A stretch of 64,000 bases of DNA, taken from the NCBI RefSeq assembly GCF_014633365.1, contig NC_068338.1:17184616-17248615 (forward strand), read 5' to 3'. The notes under the pieces are model-generated. The model ran no database searches. It saw nothing but the letters and a program-made list of their open reading frames with translations, and was not told where the DNA came from. The translations under genes and the position numbers were made by a program. Numbering within the stretch: the first letter of the stretch is position 1; every line of letters starts with the position of its first letter. Of the stretch, positions 41,399 through 54,550 are shown one piece after another. This stretch comes from Diospyros lotus. Taxonomy: Eukaryota; Streptophyta; Magnoliopsida; Ericales; Ebenaceae.

Positions 41399-43613
41399 TG
41401 TAGCGACTCGTAAATCGTAGCTTAATTTAATTAATAGATAATGTAGTAATTTGGTGTGAAGATTAATATGTTGTTAATAATTATAATAATAATAATAAGT
41501 CTAAGAATAATTAGTTTATTAAATATCATAATAATAAATTAAATTGGGAGATTTTCAGAAGTCTCAGGTGTTAGTGTAAATATTAAGTGGGTGTGTGTGA
41601 ATTTCAAAAATGTTGGGGTGCTGGTGCAAATTTTAGAAAGGGCCGAGAAGTCACCTTAAATTTAAAGCAATGCATATTAATAATGAGCTCAGGCGGTCGA
41701 GTGCTTGTGTGTGAGAAAGGCGGTCGCGGGATTGACCCGCAACCTGTGCGTGTGCGCGAGGGACTTTTGGGTTGATTTTAATCATCCCATAGGCGGTCGA
41801 AACGGCGCCGTTTTGTCAAGAGGCGGTGGCTTCCCAACGCTGGTCCCGCGGCTGCCACGTGGCCTCTTCCCAGTCGCTCATTTTTGCTCCAATTTAAGCC
41901 CAATTTGGGTGTTCCTGAGGCAGCATAAACAACAAGCAAAATTGGAAAAAGAACAGTGCATGCAGGGACGAAGATTGGAAGAATTTAGGGAGAAAATCAG
42001 GAATTAAATCAGGTTTAATCGAAGATTTAATTAGCCTGGTAAATAGAGAAGCTAGTAATAATGATGATTCTGTATGGTTGGAATTTTGTTTAGAGTCCAA
42101 TTTTATTAATTTTAACAAATTATTACGATGTTGCAGTTTGTATAATTTTTACTGCATTGGGACAGAACAAGCCTAAGGACATCTTCTTCGAGGCAAGTTC
42201 CTTACCCCCTCTGCGAAGTTCTTTCTGTTGTCAATTTATTCACCCTCCATTCGTTTGTTTCGACCCATTTATTAATTATGGAATTATGAGCCATTTGATG
42301 CAAATTAAATTTAATAAGCCAGCTTCGAGGATTTTATTGGTTGATTGCCTACGGGGGTTTGTACCACCCCCAAGCCTGCGGGAATGATGCCGAACTCACT
42401 CGGGGATTAGGTTCTTAGATGTTCGGGTATAATTATAGATTCGTGGCCATTAGTAAGCTAGAGTTGTTGGGCAGTGGGGGCATGGGTTGGCTGTTTAGTG
42501 ACATTGGAGTGGTTATTGTACGATCTTTCTTAGGCCGTCGGTCGAACACTCCTAGCCACTGACCGTCGACCGGTGCCAGGCACTGCTGATTAGTTTTGTC
42601 GTTATGTGGTTATAGTATGAATTGATATATTCTATTTCTGTTGCATGGTTTGGTATGCACATGGGTATGGGCTGCATGTTGGGGTTTCAAGTTCTGGTTA
42701 TGCTTGGTCACGGACATCCTAGTATTGTTAGTTGCATATGGCACGGGCATATGCATGGTGTGTGGTTTACTATGTGGGTGAAGCATTTGCCTGATGCATG
42801 GATGTATGAGCGCCAGTGTATCTAGTTGATGCTTATTACGCCTTGCATTTTATATGCGCATTGCATGGTTATTATATGTTTAGTAGTTTCGGATGGAAGT
42901 ATCACTCCGAGGGAGCCTAGGGCTTGGTTATTCAAAGACTCGGGGTTTCGGGAGTATCGACCCAAGGAGTGCGCACAGGTTTGTTGAAGACTTATGTTGC
43001 CTTACCGGGCAGCGACAAGTTGGTATGGGACTTGGGTGCGGGGTGACTTGTGTGGGCCCCAAGGACCAGTATGTACTTTCCTTATGCTTTACTGATGTAT
43101 TGTAGCATCTCATGGCTTGTATATACGTGTGAGGACTATGTTTGGGGAGTTCACTCATTCTATTTAATTGATGACTTGTCTTTTCTTATAACTTGCTGAG
43201 TCTTGCGCCTCACCTTGTTTTCCATCATTCTAGAAAAAGGTAAAGCTAAAGTCGAGTGTGAGGATCGCAGTACCTAGCAGCCAGTCGTGTCGGTATCGTG
43301 CACAGTTGGCTTTCCCCCGTTGTCTCTGATGTTTTGATGGGATATTTGTCCCTTTATTTTTTACTGTGCTGGGTCATTCCTTGTATTTTCTTTTGTTGGC
43401 ACAGGTGTTTGTATGTATTTATATGCTATGTGACCGCTGTTCCAGCGGGTCACTCGTGTGCGTGCATGTATATAGTTTTGCTTTCGCTATTTTATTTCTT
43501 ATGTATGCATGCCAGGGTAATTTCTCGTCTGGGGTTCCATTCTTTTTCCCTTCCGTAAGCGCTCCCGTTCGGGTAGTCCGAGTGGTTAGGATATCCGGGC
43601 AGGGGTGCTTACA
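41399..43613 (+). mobile_element. Solo LTR, family B, copy 2
   Basis: 2215 bp, TGTAGCGACTCG to GGGGTGCTTACA, flanked by GTTGA (41394-41398 and 43614-43618). It shares with copy 1 the tRNA-like box pair near the 5' part and the CTGAGTCTTGCGCCTCA/TAGTAAGG-type phrases in the 3' third. It is nested in the family C LTR. Confidence 0.92.
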
Positions 43614-44861
43614 GTTGATGTCTCGTAAAGGGGGGTTTGTTTCCTTCCTTATCCTCTTTCAGTGAATGACATTCATTTGGCTAAGGGCGGATACATAGCC
43701 TTATTCGTTCTGTATCCAAGAAACTGTGTGTATGCATATATATATATATTCATATAACGTAACATGTTCATACATCTGAGCATATATCAGCACATTCGAA
43801 TAGCAGAAGCCCTATACTATATGCCCCATTTTATCCGAATGACTAAGTTATATATATAGCCAAAATGTATATTATATACACCATTCGACTGCCCTGTTTC
43901 TGTTCTCCCACTGATCCACATACATACATACATACATATATATATATATACCTATATGTATAAACGATTAACATAACTCTCTCTCTCCCCTCACAGTTAC
44001 ATCTGAAAGCTCCCCTTGCCCTTTTTGAACTGCCCAAGATGTATATATACACATACACCATTCGAGTGCTCTATTTCTGTTCGGCCAACCCACATTTGCA
44101 CATATATATATACACCTAAGCCAGTGGATGCCCTGCACCAAGCCAACCCATTTACATTCACATATATATATATACACATATTCAAGCCATGGATGCTCTG
44201 TTCCAAGCAAATCTACTTATATATATATATATTTATATTTATATTTATATACTCTACCCGTGTACACCTCATCCTTACCCAAATAGTTATTTTCAAATAT
44301 ATATTCTACCCGTGTACACCTCATCCATACCCAAATAGTTATTTTCAAATATATATATATATATAAAGATAAATATATCCCTTTTGTTATTGTTATCCCA
44401 TGAATAAAGTAAATTATATATCAAATATATATATGTATATAAATACCTGGGCTCATCTGAATAAATTGTAAAGAATTTATGAGCCTTTTGGAAATTGATT
44501 AAATAAATTCTTGGATAAATCATTGTGTCTCGTGTGCATAATTGATGTGAGTGAAAAACTATCTAGTATTGTGAGATGGACATGAAATATATATGAGTAT
44601 GGCATCGGTTGTGAGATGAAATTTCATGATGTTTATATGGAAATGAATGCATGACACATTTTGTACACAGTCAATATGTTCATGTTATGATATTTCGTAT
44701 TATTTATCTTTTCACACCTATTATTTTGGGCAGAGAGAAAGGGTACCCTAGAGCACCTAGCACAGGACGAGGTGGCCATAGCCTGGCAGGTTAGCTCCAT
44801 ATTTATTTGTGAGTTTTTATTTACATTATGCACTTGGGCATGTGTGGATTGATGGCTTGCA

Positions 44862-47138
44862 TGTAACAGCCCGCCTTCTCGGGTGTGTTATGCCTCAGGA
44901 AATTTGGTCTATTTTTTTTTTTTTTTAATTCCCTGAGACCGTGTCTAGTGCTGGATGAGATATCTATACTAGAAAAATAAATACAAGCGGAAGCTGAATC
45001 GAACCTGCTCATGGCAACATGTATAACAATAATGGTACATGGCATTTATTACAAGTTAACATATGAGCGTTTGATGATAATTACAATGTACACAATTTTA
45101 AATAAAATATCCATATTACAACGTAACTTGGTACATGTACTCGCATCTCGATGTCTCATATCCCTACTCATCACCAATCTCAGAATCATCTCTGCAAGTC
45201 CTGGTTGGAACGTTGAATATTCCAGGGGCGAACCCAAGTTAGATGATGAACCATCTAAATAATGGTACCAAATGCAATGTCATGAGTGTATGCAATGTCT
45301 TTCATTGTAGGTGTCAACTGCACCCCTCATGCTGCCTACCATTTTAGCGGCCACCTTTTTCGAAGCCGGGGTGTATGGGTGCACCCTTGATAAGACAACA
45401 GTGCTAGTTCGCACTCCCTACGGCCTCATATGCGTGTGATCAATAGTATCAACGTGTAATTATGCATTTCATAATCATGCCATTGATGCAGTCTACGTGA
45501 CGATTTCATATCATTGCATGCCAATATGATAAAACATTCACGAAATTTACATTTATGACTATACTAAGTTTAAGCGGTAATCTTACTGCTAATTTGTCTC
45601 GAAAAGCGTGTCGAGCAGCTATTCTTTAATCTCCTTGCTCACAAGGACTCCTACAACATAAATTTATTTTTAGAACACCATTTACTATTTTTCATAATTT
45701 CTTCCATTTTTTCTTTTGTTTCTAAGCTTTATCTTTTCAAAACTACATAATAATTATCTAGACTCCATAAAAATTTAATCTCTTTTTACTAATATTCCTT
45801 AAGTAATATTTCTAGTATTCTGAAATTTTCATGGAATTTTCCAACTTAAATTCCTATCTTTCCCTTATTTCATAATAGCTAAATATGTAATTATTACATA
45901 ATAATTACCTAATCTTTCATTTTATTCAATTTCTCTTTACTAATATTTCTTAAATAATACTTCTAATATCCTAAAATTTTCTTGGAATTTTCGGAATTAA
46001 AAATCTTATTTTTCTCTATTTCCATAATAGAAAAATCTACTTAATAATTAATAAATTTAGCATTTCTAGAAAATTTCTTCACCAATAAATCATAAACAAC
46101 ATTTCAGATTTAATAAAATTTTTCCAAAGTTTTATTTCTTTTATTTACATTTTTCTTTTATTTCTTTTTCTTTTCTTTTCTTTTTTTCTTTTTCTATTTT
46201 TTTGACGGGCACGTGGGCTGCACACGTCGTCTTCCTACTCGCGGGCGCGTGCAGCCACGCGCCCGTGCTAGATCATCTTCTCCAGCGGCCCCTCCGGGCT
46301 TCAAAGCTTTGAACGAAGCTTCCCTCCCCTTTCATTTCGACCTCCCGAACCCAAATATAGCAATAAAAACTGAAAAAAAAACATTAAAAATACCTCAAAT
46401 CGTCGATTGAAGCCTCGGTTCCGGCAAGATCGCGACTTTTCGGCGATGCTTGGGTCTTCCTCTTGACTGCTCCGTTGGCCACCAAACTTAGCAGAAATGC
46501 TACCCATAACTTGAAGATCAAAACCCCGTTCCCAAATCTCTCAAACTCTCTCCCAATCGACTGATCTAAGCCTCGCAACTTTCGGATGAAATGGGCAGTC
46601 TTGGAGCGGCTATTTATAGCCCGATTTCAGTGTGCCTTGCCTCACCATCGTCAGCCGCGTGTCCTAGAGGCCATTCCGACGTCATTTCGGCATTTAATGA
46701 CCCCCCCTTGCCCTGAAACCCATTTGCAGGCGCAACCATGCACTGGCCGCGCGCTGCTTCTGCAAAAATTCGGATTTTCTGAATTTGATTTTTTTTTATA
46801 TATATATATATACTATATATACCCACGACATACATACATACATGCATATATTTATATATACTTATTATATATATATTTACTATATATATACCCACGATAT
46901 ACATACATGCATATATATACTTATTTTTGCATATATAGTTTTTGTCATAAATCATATTATTTCATTTACATATTTATATATTTATTTATATTTTACATAT
47001 TGACATACTTACACATAGTAAGCACACTTTAATTATACATCATATCAAGCTAATTAAATATATCATATAAGCATCATCTAAATAAAATATAACTAAGTAT
47101 AGTATTAATTTTTATTCATAATAACTTAGGGTATTACA
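44862..47138 (-). mobile_element. Solo LTR, family D, nested
   Basis: 2277 bp; on the minus strand it starts TGTAATACCC and ends GGCGGGCTGTTACA. It is flanked by TTGCA (44857-44861 and 47139-47143). A minus-strand TATA box is at 46611-46619. The conserved family D module, GAATATTCCAGGGGCGAACC followed by a GATGATGAACCATC phrase, is at 45214-45260. It is nested in the family C LTR, and the microsatellites at 46800-46920 lie within it. Confidence 0.92.
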
Positions 47139-47729
47139 TTGCAAGCCTACGAGATTTGATACTGACATTAATTTATATGCACAATTGCATGGTAATATTT
47201 TGTGACATGATGCATTTAATTTGGAGTTGATCAAATCATAAGTTACGAATCTTGTATATAATTGTTGAGTCCTTGATTACTCTTGTTGGTGTCACTATGT
47301 TTCTTGGATCTTGTGCATTGTTCCTTGTTCCTCGAACTTGCTGAGTCTTGTGGCTCTCTTGATCTTCTTTACTATTTCAAGTAAAGGGAAGGTCGTTATT
47401 GGGGGTGAGTCCAATGGGATTAAGGCCTAGGGATAGTGGTGTACGTAGATGCGTCCTAACTTGAAGATCCTGATATGTATTTTGGTGAGACTTGAGATAA
47501 ATTGATTTTTTATTTTATTAGTTAACATTCAAGTGTCTTATCTATTTTGTATGGTTGTCGACCCCAAACTCATGAGATATTGAAAGTGTAACTAAAATTT
47601 AATTTAATTTCCATTGCTAGTAATGAAATGAGTTATCTGTTTATTTATGGTTTGTTCTATATCATCTCTGTGATGACATCCATTGGAATATCCTATACTA
47701 GCAGGAATATTTGAGAGTGGGCCCTTACA

Positions 47730-48052
47730 CTAGGTATATTCTTCACATATTCTGTAACATATTAGGTCGAGGGTTGAAGAAACATAGAATCCAAGGATCG
47801 AGATGCTCTCGATGGTGATCATTCGACACTGGCCATGGCATGAATTGAGAGGCTCTCCATTATAAACTGAGAGACTCTTGGTGGTGGCCTAGACGTGACC
47901 ATAGTTTTCGATAAGGGTCTTGAACCGAGAGGCTCTCGGTGGTAGAGCTTAATCCGAGAATATCTTGACCACTAAGAGCCTTTTGGTGGTGAAGCTTGAA
48001 CCAAGAGCCTCTAGTTGAATCAAGTGGGGATCTCTCGGCCTCCACTTGCTGC
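47730..48052. repeat. Short stretch with a GAGGCTCTCGGTGG motif swarm
   Basis: The phrase GAGAGGCTCTC(GGTGGT) and variants occur about seven times between 47810 and 48040, irregularly spaced. No coding content. It is probably part of another LTR into which the neighbouring LTRs inserted. Confidence 0.6.
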
Positions 48053-48424
48053 TGTAAGACCCCATATTCGAAATGAATAATATATACAACATATTTCATT
48101 ATTTCATAACGTTTGAATAATCGTATTTAAAGATTTAGGAGTTAGATTGTCAACTTTGGTCAGTCGAATCGATGAAGGGAAACACCTGGGATATAAACAC
48201 CCAAAAAGAAAGGCATATCTATGGAAAGTGATTTAAAGTAGAATTTTAGATGTACTGAAAGAAACCAAATTGGAGACAATTTTCGGTACAACTATGATTT
48301 AGGTTGAAAAAAAAATTGAATTATCGTAAGGGGCTTCCAGGAAATCAACAGAACACCAAGGAGGTTCATATTTAGTATGTATAACAACCCTTCAGTGGTT
48401 TCAGGTTGAAATGAAAAGGTTTAT

Positions 48425-49071
48425 TGTAACATCCCGCATTGAGCGATAATAATGACCGGAACAACTTACCCTGATGGACCTACGCGAACTTCCCAAGGGG
48501 GTCACCCATCCTTGGATTATCCCAAGTCAAGTACGCTTAACTTTGGAGTTCTTTGCCAACATTCAGCTCAAAAGGTATCTAGCTGGTGTTGTTTCCTTCC
48601 TTACATTATCCTCGATATATACTAACTTATCTGGGCTCTCGGGGTATTACATTCTTTCCTCCTTGAGCACATGACGTCCTCGTCATGCGACCTTACAACC
48701 GGTCCCAGATCTCCCCCTGATGTATGGCCGATGTGGGATTCCCCTAAGGTGCCTACACGCACCTCCCCTCAGGGACTTAGCGTCCTCATTGAGCTTTGCT
48801 CCACCACCGCGCTCAGAGGCTCGGGGGTCGGCTCTGATACCAGCTGTAACATCCCGCATCGAGCGATAAGAAGGACCGGAACAACTTAACCTGATGGACC
48901 TACGCGAACTTCCCAGGGGGGTCACCCATCCTTGGATTACCCCAAGTCAAGCACGCTTAACTTGAGAGTTCTTTGCCAATATTCAGCCCAAAAGGTATTC
49001 AGCTGGTGTTGTTTCCTTCCTTACACTATCCTCGATATATACTAACTTCTCTGGGCTTTCGGGGTATTACA
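48425..49071 (-). mobile_element. Complete Cassandra element, independent insertion
   Basis: Two 227-bp LTRs (48425-48651 and 48845-49071) with the target duplication TTTAT (48420-48424 and 49072-49076). The primer-binding site is at 48831-48842, read on the minus strand. Each LTR carries the 5S-like internal control region (GGTCACCCATCCTTGG in reverse complement). The interior is related to but distinct from that of the element at 13699-14339, so it is a separate insertion, here into a family D LTR. Confidence 0.95.
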
Positions 49072-50940
49072 TTTATGGTCAAAACGTAGATTCGAGCCAA
49101 AGTGTAATTTTTTAGTTTTACCCGAAGAAGGTCGAAATGACGTTATGTTAGAAGTTTCTAGGATGAAATGAAAGGTTTAGATCTTGAGGGTTGTAATGGC
49201 ACTGTTGGGAAGTTTAGGGTCCTTAAGGAAAAGGCCAAAGTGAAAATTGGGAAGAGGCAGGGGTCAAAATGCAATTTTTGAAACTTGAATAGTGAGGTGA
49301 CTGCCATGGCTGACTAGCCACCTTCTTCGACGACCACTTTCGGCCATGGGAGGCTCAAGAAAGGTGATGGGGGAGGCTCAGGGTTGAGTTTAGGCCGACA
49401 TTAACCACAAAGGTGGCCGATTTTCCATGTTTTTTGGGTTATTTTTGGCCGAATTTTGGTGCATAATCTAAGGGTTGAATGATGGTGTTTTGGCTCGATC
49501 TAGGAAAGGTAGAAGCCTTAGAGGCGTTGGGTTGAGCAGCTATGAGCATTTGAGAGCTCGGGGTTGCCTATAAATAGAGTATTTAAGAAAATTGCTAAAT
49601 GCTTCAAGAAATTAAAATCGAAGATTCGAGCATTTGAGAAAAATTGAGGGAAATGGATAAGGGGTTTTTGTTCTCCATGTCCAGAGGATCATTTCTAAAA
49701 AATTTGAGCAATTTTCGTTAAGGTTTGAGGGCGGTGCGGAAGAAGCATGTGATGGCACTTAACAAGTGCATGATGAAATTATGATTATGATATTGAAATT
49801 AATGTACTTAAGTTTCTGCTACATAACATTCTGAACATTTTGAAAGACATTGATGTAGAGGGTAGAGAGAGGAAGATGTAGGTTCAAACGAGAGGCGAAA
49901 CGGAGTTTGGACAAGGGAGAAAAGGCAGAAAAACCAGAGCTATTCGAGGTTGTCTGTGAAGAAGACGACCGACGCGTGTAACACACGTGCCAGCAGTAGC
50001 TGCGAGTGGGGCGTGCGAGGTAGCAAGGAGGTGGCGCGTACGGGTGCATGTGGCCTCAAAAAAAATTGAAAAAAATACCAAAAAATTAGGAAAAAAAATT
50101 AAAGGGGGTTTGCGTTCAAAGTTTTGGTGTTTGCATTCGGGTTTCTTGGTTTTCATACCAAAGTAGACTCGTTATGTGTGTAAACAAAGCCTCGGGGTAA
50201 GTTCTAAAATTTTCTTTTAAAGTTCTTAGAATATTATGAATTTTGGTGAAAAAAAATTAGAGAAAATAGTTAAAGAGGTATTTATTTGTAATATTAGAGA
50301 GGTAAATTGGGGAAAAATGAAGGAAAATATGAAGAAACTAAGGTATTGATGTATTTCATGTGTAAATATGATTTGTAGGATTGTTGTGGCTCCAGTTTAA
50401 GTGATTTTTCTATTTAGCACAAAAATCATGATTGGGCATGCAAATCGATATGGTGCATTTTTTTCGAGATATTATGAACTTTGTATAAAAGGTAAGTGGT
50501 TCGACCCAAAAACCTGATTTTAAGTAAATGGTTTATCAAGTTTTCATGCTTTGATGTGAGTATGCCATATAGATTGCATTTACATGTATTGATGATGAAA
50601 TATGCATATGTACATGAGGATATTATTGATCATGCATTTGCATTTGGGTTTTAGAGTATGGGCGGGGACCGCTGCTCTTCCAAGGGTGCACCCGTACATC
50701 TTGGCATGAAAAAATGAGGAATAGTATTAAGGTACGATCGGCTCAAACCGAAATGAAATGGAAAAGAAAATTTTCATCAATGCATGAGATATATTTATTG
50801 TTTCCCTTAGATGATTCATCATCTAACTTGGGCTTTACCCCTGAAATATTCAAATGTTCTAGATGTTGATATAGCAGAAGCAGGTACGGATGAAGCACAT
50901 GAGGACACTTAGTAAGTGCACAATGAAATTATGATTATGA

Positions 50941-52133
50941 TGTTGATATCTCTTGTGATCTAATGACAAGGTTTTGATAATGACAAATATAATGCAAATA
51001 ATATAAGATTCATTGTATTCTATATATTCAAAAATCAATTTCATAAAGTTGTGTAAGCAGAAATGAAGTTGGGCTATGGTATTGTCTCCATTTTAAAACA
51101 ATGCATGTAGTTAAGATTCAAAGCTATTTTTGGAGATTGGACGTCTATCATATCGTGTATCCTTCTTTTTCAAGTTGGCTTGGTCGACTAACAGTATGTT
51201 TTTTTTAAAGTCTTGGTCGACTAGAAGATATCTAATATAACTTGGTCGACTAGCTCTTGAATTGGTCGACAGAAGGTCAGCCTTGGTCGACTAAGTGCTT
51301 TGCCTGTTTTTTTATCTTGGTCGACTAAGTGACTTAGTTCTTTTGTGTCTTGGTTGACTAACCCTATTTGTCTGTCGACTAAGTTTATTATTTCAATAAC
51401 TCTATCGACTAACCATTTCTCCTTTGTCGACTAAAGTCTGTTGCAGAATTCATAACAACTAGTTTTTTGCCACATTAAATGCTCGTCCAACTACGCAATG
51501 GCTCAATTTTTGTATTTTTCTGTCATCATCTATAAATTAGTGGTTGAAGGAGTTGAAGGTTGCTGAAAAACATTTATCACGATTATCTATCGAGCATACT
51601 TTTTGCATTTGTTCTTTCAAACTTGTACTCTCTCTTGTGCATATCTTTTAGAGGCTATGCTATCTATTGTTTCATTCATTTATAGTCTCGTATTGTGTGT
51701 AGAGAGAATTTGTACTAAGAGAATTTAACTCTTAGATTCACCTTCATTGTATTTTCACAGTTTACCTAGCGTAAGCTTGAGAGCCCATTAAATTTGGGAG
51801 GGTTGTACATCTCCTAGTCAAGGACTAGAGGACCTAGTCATATTGAGTAGGGGGTTGATAGTAAAGTTGTTTAAAAAATCCTTAGTTGGTAGTTAAGGTA
51901 GTGGACTAGACTTGAAAAGCCGAACCACTATAAATCTTGGTTTCTTGTGCCCACTGTTTCATTTGTTTTGTTAGCATTTTTATTCTTATTTATTTCGCTT
52001 AATCATTCATAAGACTTCATATTTATTTTTCACCAAACGAGAGTGCCCTTTTTTCTCAAAAGCATTTTTTTTATTTTAAATTTACCAATTCAGCCCCCTC
52101 TTGGTGTGTGTCATAGCACTTCCCAGTCTTACA
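50941..52133 (+). mobile_element. Copia-type solo LTR
   Basis: It starts TGTTGATATCTCTTGTGATC and ends in the CAGCCCCCTCTTGGTGTGTG/CTTACA region typical of SIRE/Angela-type LTR ends. It splits a family D LTR whose sequence resumes at 52134. A swarm of TTGGTCGACTA motifs lies at 51175-51435, and the likely transcribed part begins near CATCTATAAATTAGTGG (51529). I could not find a clean target duplication, so the 5' end may be off by a few bases. Confidence 0.75.
51175..51435. repeat. TTGGTCGACTA motif swarm
   Basis: About eleven copies of (TTGG)TCGACTA within 260 bp at variable spacing, located roughly 100-350 bases upstream of the presumed TATA box of the copia LTR. The copia LTR at 32813-34151 has a comparable cluster of a different but related motif, AGTCGACTCTT. 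Confidence 0.85.
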
Positions 52134-52405
52134 TAAATTAATGTTTTTAAGTTTATGCTACATAACATTCTGAACATTTTGAAAGACAATGATGTATTAT
52201 CTAAACTATGGTGATTGTAATATTAGATTCGAGTCTTAGCTTCTGTATTTGATGTATATGATAATTCTCTTTCGAGATAGACGTATGGAAATTTTGGGAT
52301 AGATATGAGTAATTATTTGGTTTAGTTGTAATATTAAATAGGAAAAAAATTATTATCTCAAAATTATCCTAAGTTATAACATGCTCGAGAAAGTAAGGTG
52401 TTATA

Positions 52406-53053
52406 GCTATTCTTCTCTTGCTTTTCTTACTTTGCTCATTTAGGTAATTTTGTTAGGTGTATTTGACCCATATTCATAAATTGGACTCGTGTCTATTTTC
52501 TTATATTTGTTGGGTATATCAATTTCTCCCTAGTCTTTAGGTTGAGTGCCATGGGTGGAAGAGTATTATGCCTTGCAAATTCAACGAACACCTCTTGTCT
52601 AATTTTTATAATTTTTTCGGCTCTGTTGGTATCGTATTTTTTTATTATTTGTGATTATGCACATTCTTTCGTGCTTTTCTGTTCTCTCGCACCCTTATAA
52701 ATAAAGGATCTTAGAGTTCATTTTTAACATTCAACTTTAACATCTTCTCTTTGCAAGGTTTCCCCCCCCCCCCATTATTTTCTTAAGGCTGACGCACTTT
52801 AGGGGCCACTTGGTACAACCGAATGGCCACCCAATTTTAAGGGGCCACTTGGTTATGTCAAGTGGCCTTGTGCTTCTCTATTTTATCATTTGCCACATGT
52901 TGGTCCATATGCCATCAGCCAAATCAAGTGGCCTTCTTAAGCCAAATCGTGTGGCAGCCACTTAATTCCACTAAGTGAGGGGCCACTTAGTTCAACCGAG
53001 TGGTAATTTGTAATGCCCTAGAATTTTAGAAATAAAAAATAATTATTAATTTT
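52406..53053 (+). mobile_element. LTR fragment with GGCCACTTGGT motif swarm
   Basis: A TATA-like TATAAATAAA at 52696-52705, a C-homopolymer at 52761-52774, and about eight variants of GGCCACTTGGT between 52800 and 53005. At 53018 a new LTR-like start TGTAATGCCCTAG follows and is broken at 53053 by the insertion of the element at 53054-62460. It resumes at 62466. Confidence 0.55.
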
Positions 53054-54550
53054 TGTAACGCCCCGCTTTTTCGGGCTCGTCATAAATTGGGACAATAAAT
53101 TTTTTTCCTTTCAAACTAATCCTAAATCACATCATTCCTCGTATCCGTTCCAGAATTCCCATACATCAATCTCGAAAGAGAATTATTATACACATCAAAT
53201 GCGAAAGTAATGATCAAACTTGATATCTTAACATTGATCATAAATCAATTCTCACATCATCGTACCTCAACATAACTTAACACAAAGCATAAGTTCTCAA
53301 CATTAACCCTAAATAGGATTATACATCATCATTCCTTAAAAAGTTCAGATTTCAAAGTAACAGAACTTAAATACATAGGCTACATAACATACATTTCATG
53401 CACCTTGCTAAGTACCATTTCATACCTCATTCATCCTCGTATCTGCTACAATCTCCATCTGGAACGTTTGAATATTTCAGGGGCAAAACCCAAGTTAGAT
53501 GATGAATCATCTAAGTAAGGGTATAGAAAACATATTTTGTGTATGAATGCAATGTCTTACTCATCATAAGGGTCAATTGCACCCTTCATGCTACTCATCA
53601 TTTTTGTGGCAACCTCTTTCGAAGCCGGGGTGTATGGGTGTACCCTTGGTAAAGCAGCGGTGCCAGTTCGTACTCCTTACGGCCACAATGCGCGTGATCG
53701 ATGATATCAACGTGTAGATATGCATTTCATAGCATGTCATGTATGCAATCTACGTGATGGATACATATCAGAGCATGTTAATATGATGAAAGCATTCCCG
53801 AGGATCAGGGTTTGAAACATAAATCACTTACAACCAACCATTTTTCATAAATCTAAATCTAGTTGGGAAGTACCACTTACCTTCTTAAGCTTATCGGGAT
53901 ACTTTAATATTCGCGCTTTGCCTCGAAATTCATGCATCGCCTCGATTTGCATGCCAACCTCAAAATTCGCACAAGTCACTTCAACTTTAAGCCTCAAAGC
54001 ATCCTAATCACCATATTTTATTAAATAAGTATTTAAATCTATTTTTCAAAATTTCTTGCATTTTCTTTATTTTTCTTCCTATTTTTCCTCAATAAATCCA
54101 AACTAAATATTTTTGAAATATTTTCTCAAATATTTCACTACAACAATTTATAAAATAATATTCCCGAATTTTTGAAATTTTCTAGGAAATTTTACTTACC
54201 TTAACTTAGCTTCTCCGGCTTCCTCGGTATGCGCGCTATATCCTCAAAACGCGTGCTCGAACAATTTTTCTTGCCAAAATCTCCAAAAATATTACTAAAT
54301 CTCCAAATCCTACTTTTCAAACAAAAAAAAATCATTTTTTTTCTTATTTTTATTCCATTTTTTTTTCTTTCTTTTCTTTTCTTTTCTTTTTTTTTTCTTA
54401 TTTTTTTCCTTTTTCTTCTTTCCTCTGGCTCCTACATGCGCACCACCTGCAATTGGCTCCTCTGCCATGCCTAGCCACCACAGCCTGCTGCTCCGCTCGC
54501 GCCGCTGCTGGCACCTCCGCAGCCAGTTGCAACGGCCGCACCACCACCCA

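Larger units (their letters stand above)
40442..47729 (+). mobile_element. Long solo LTR, family C, with two nested solo LTRs
   Basis: It starts TGTAATGACCTT at 40442 and ends GGGCCCTTACA at 47729, flanked by CTGGG and CTAGG (one mismatch). Removing the nested LTRs at 41399-43613 and 44862-47138 leaves about 2.8 kb collinear with the minus-strand copy at 14577-18025. There is no interior or second LTR. Pieces visible here are 40442-41398, 43614-44861 and 47139-47729. Confidence 0.88.
48053..52405 (+). mobile_element. LTR, family D, with nested Cassandra and copia LTR
   Basis: It starts TGTAAGACCCC at 48053 and ends GGTGTTATA at 52405. Flanks GCTGC and GCTAT match only partly, so a target duplication is doubtful. 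A TATA box is at 49569-49577. The family module with GATGATTCATCATCTAACTT is at 50811-50830. A stretch of about 120 bp near the 3' part (about 50880-50940 continuing at 52134-52200) is also present at 49735-49858, an internal duplication. Without insertions the length is about 2.5 kb. Confidence 0.75.
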
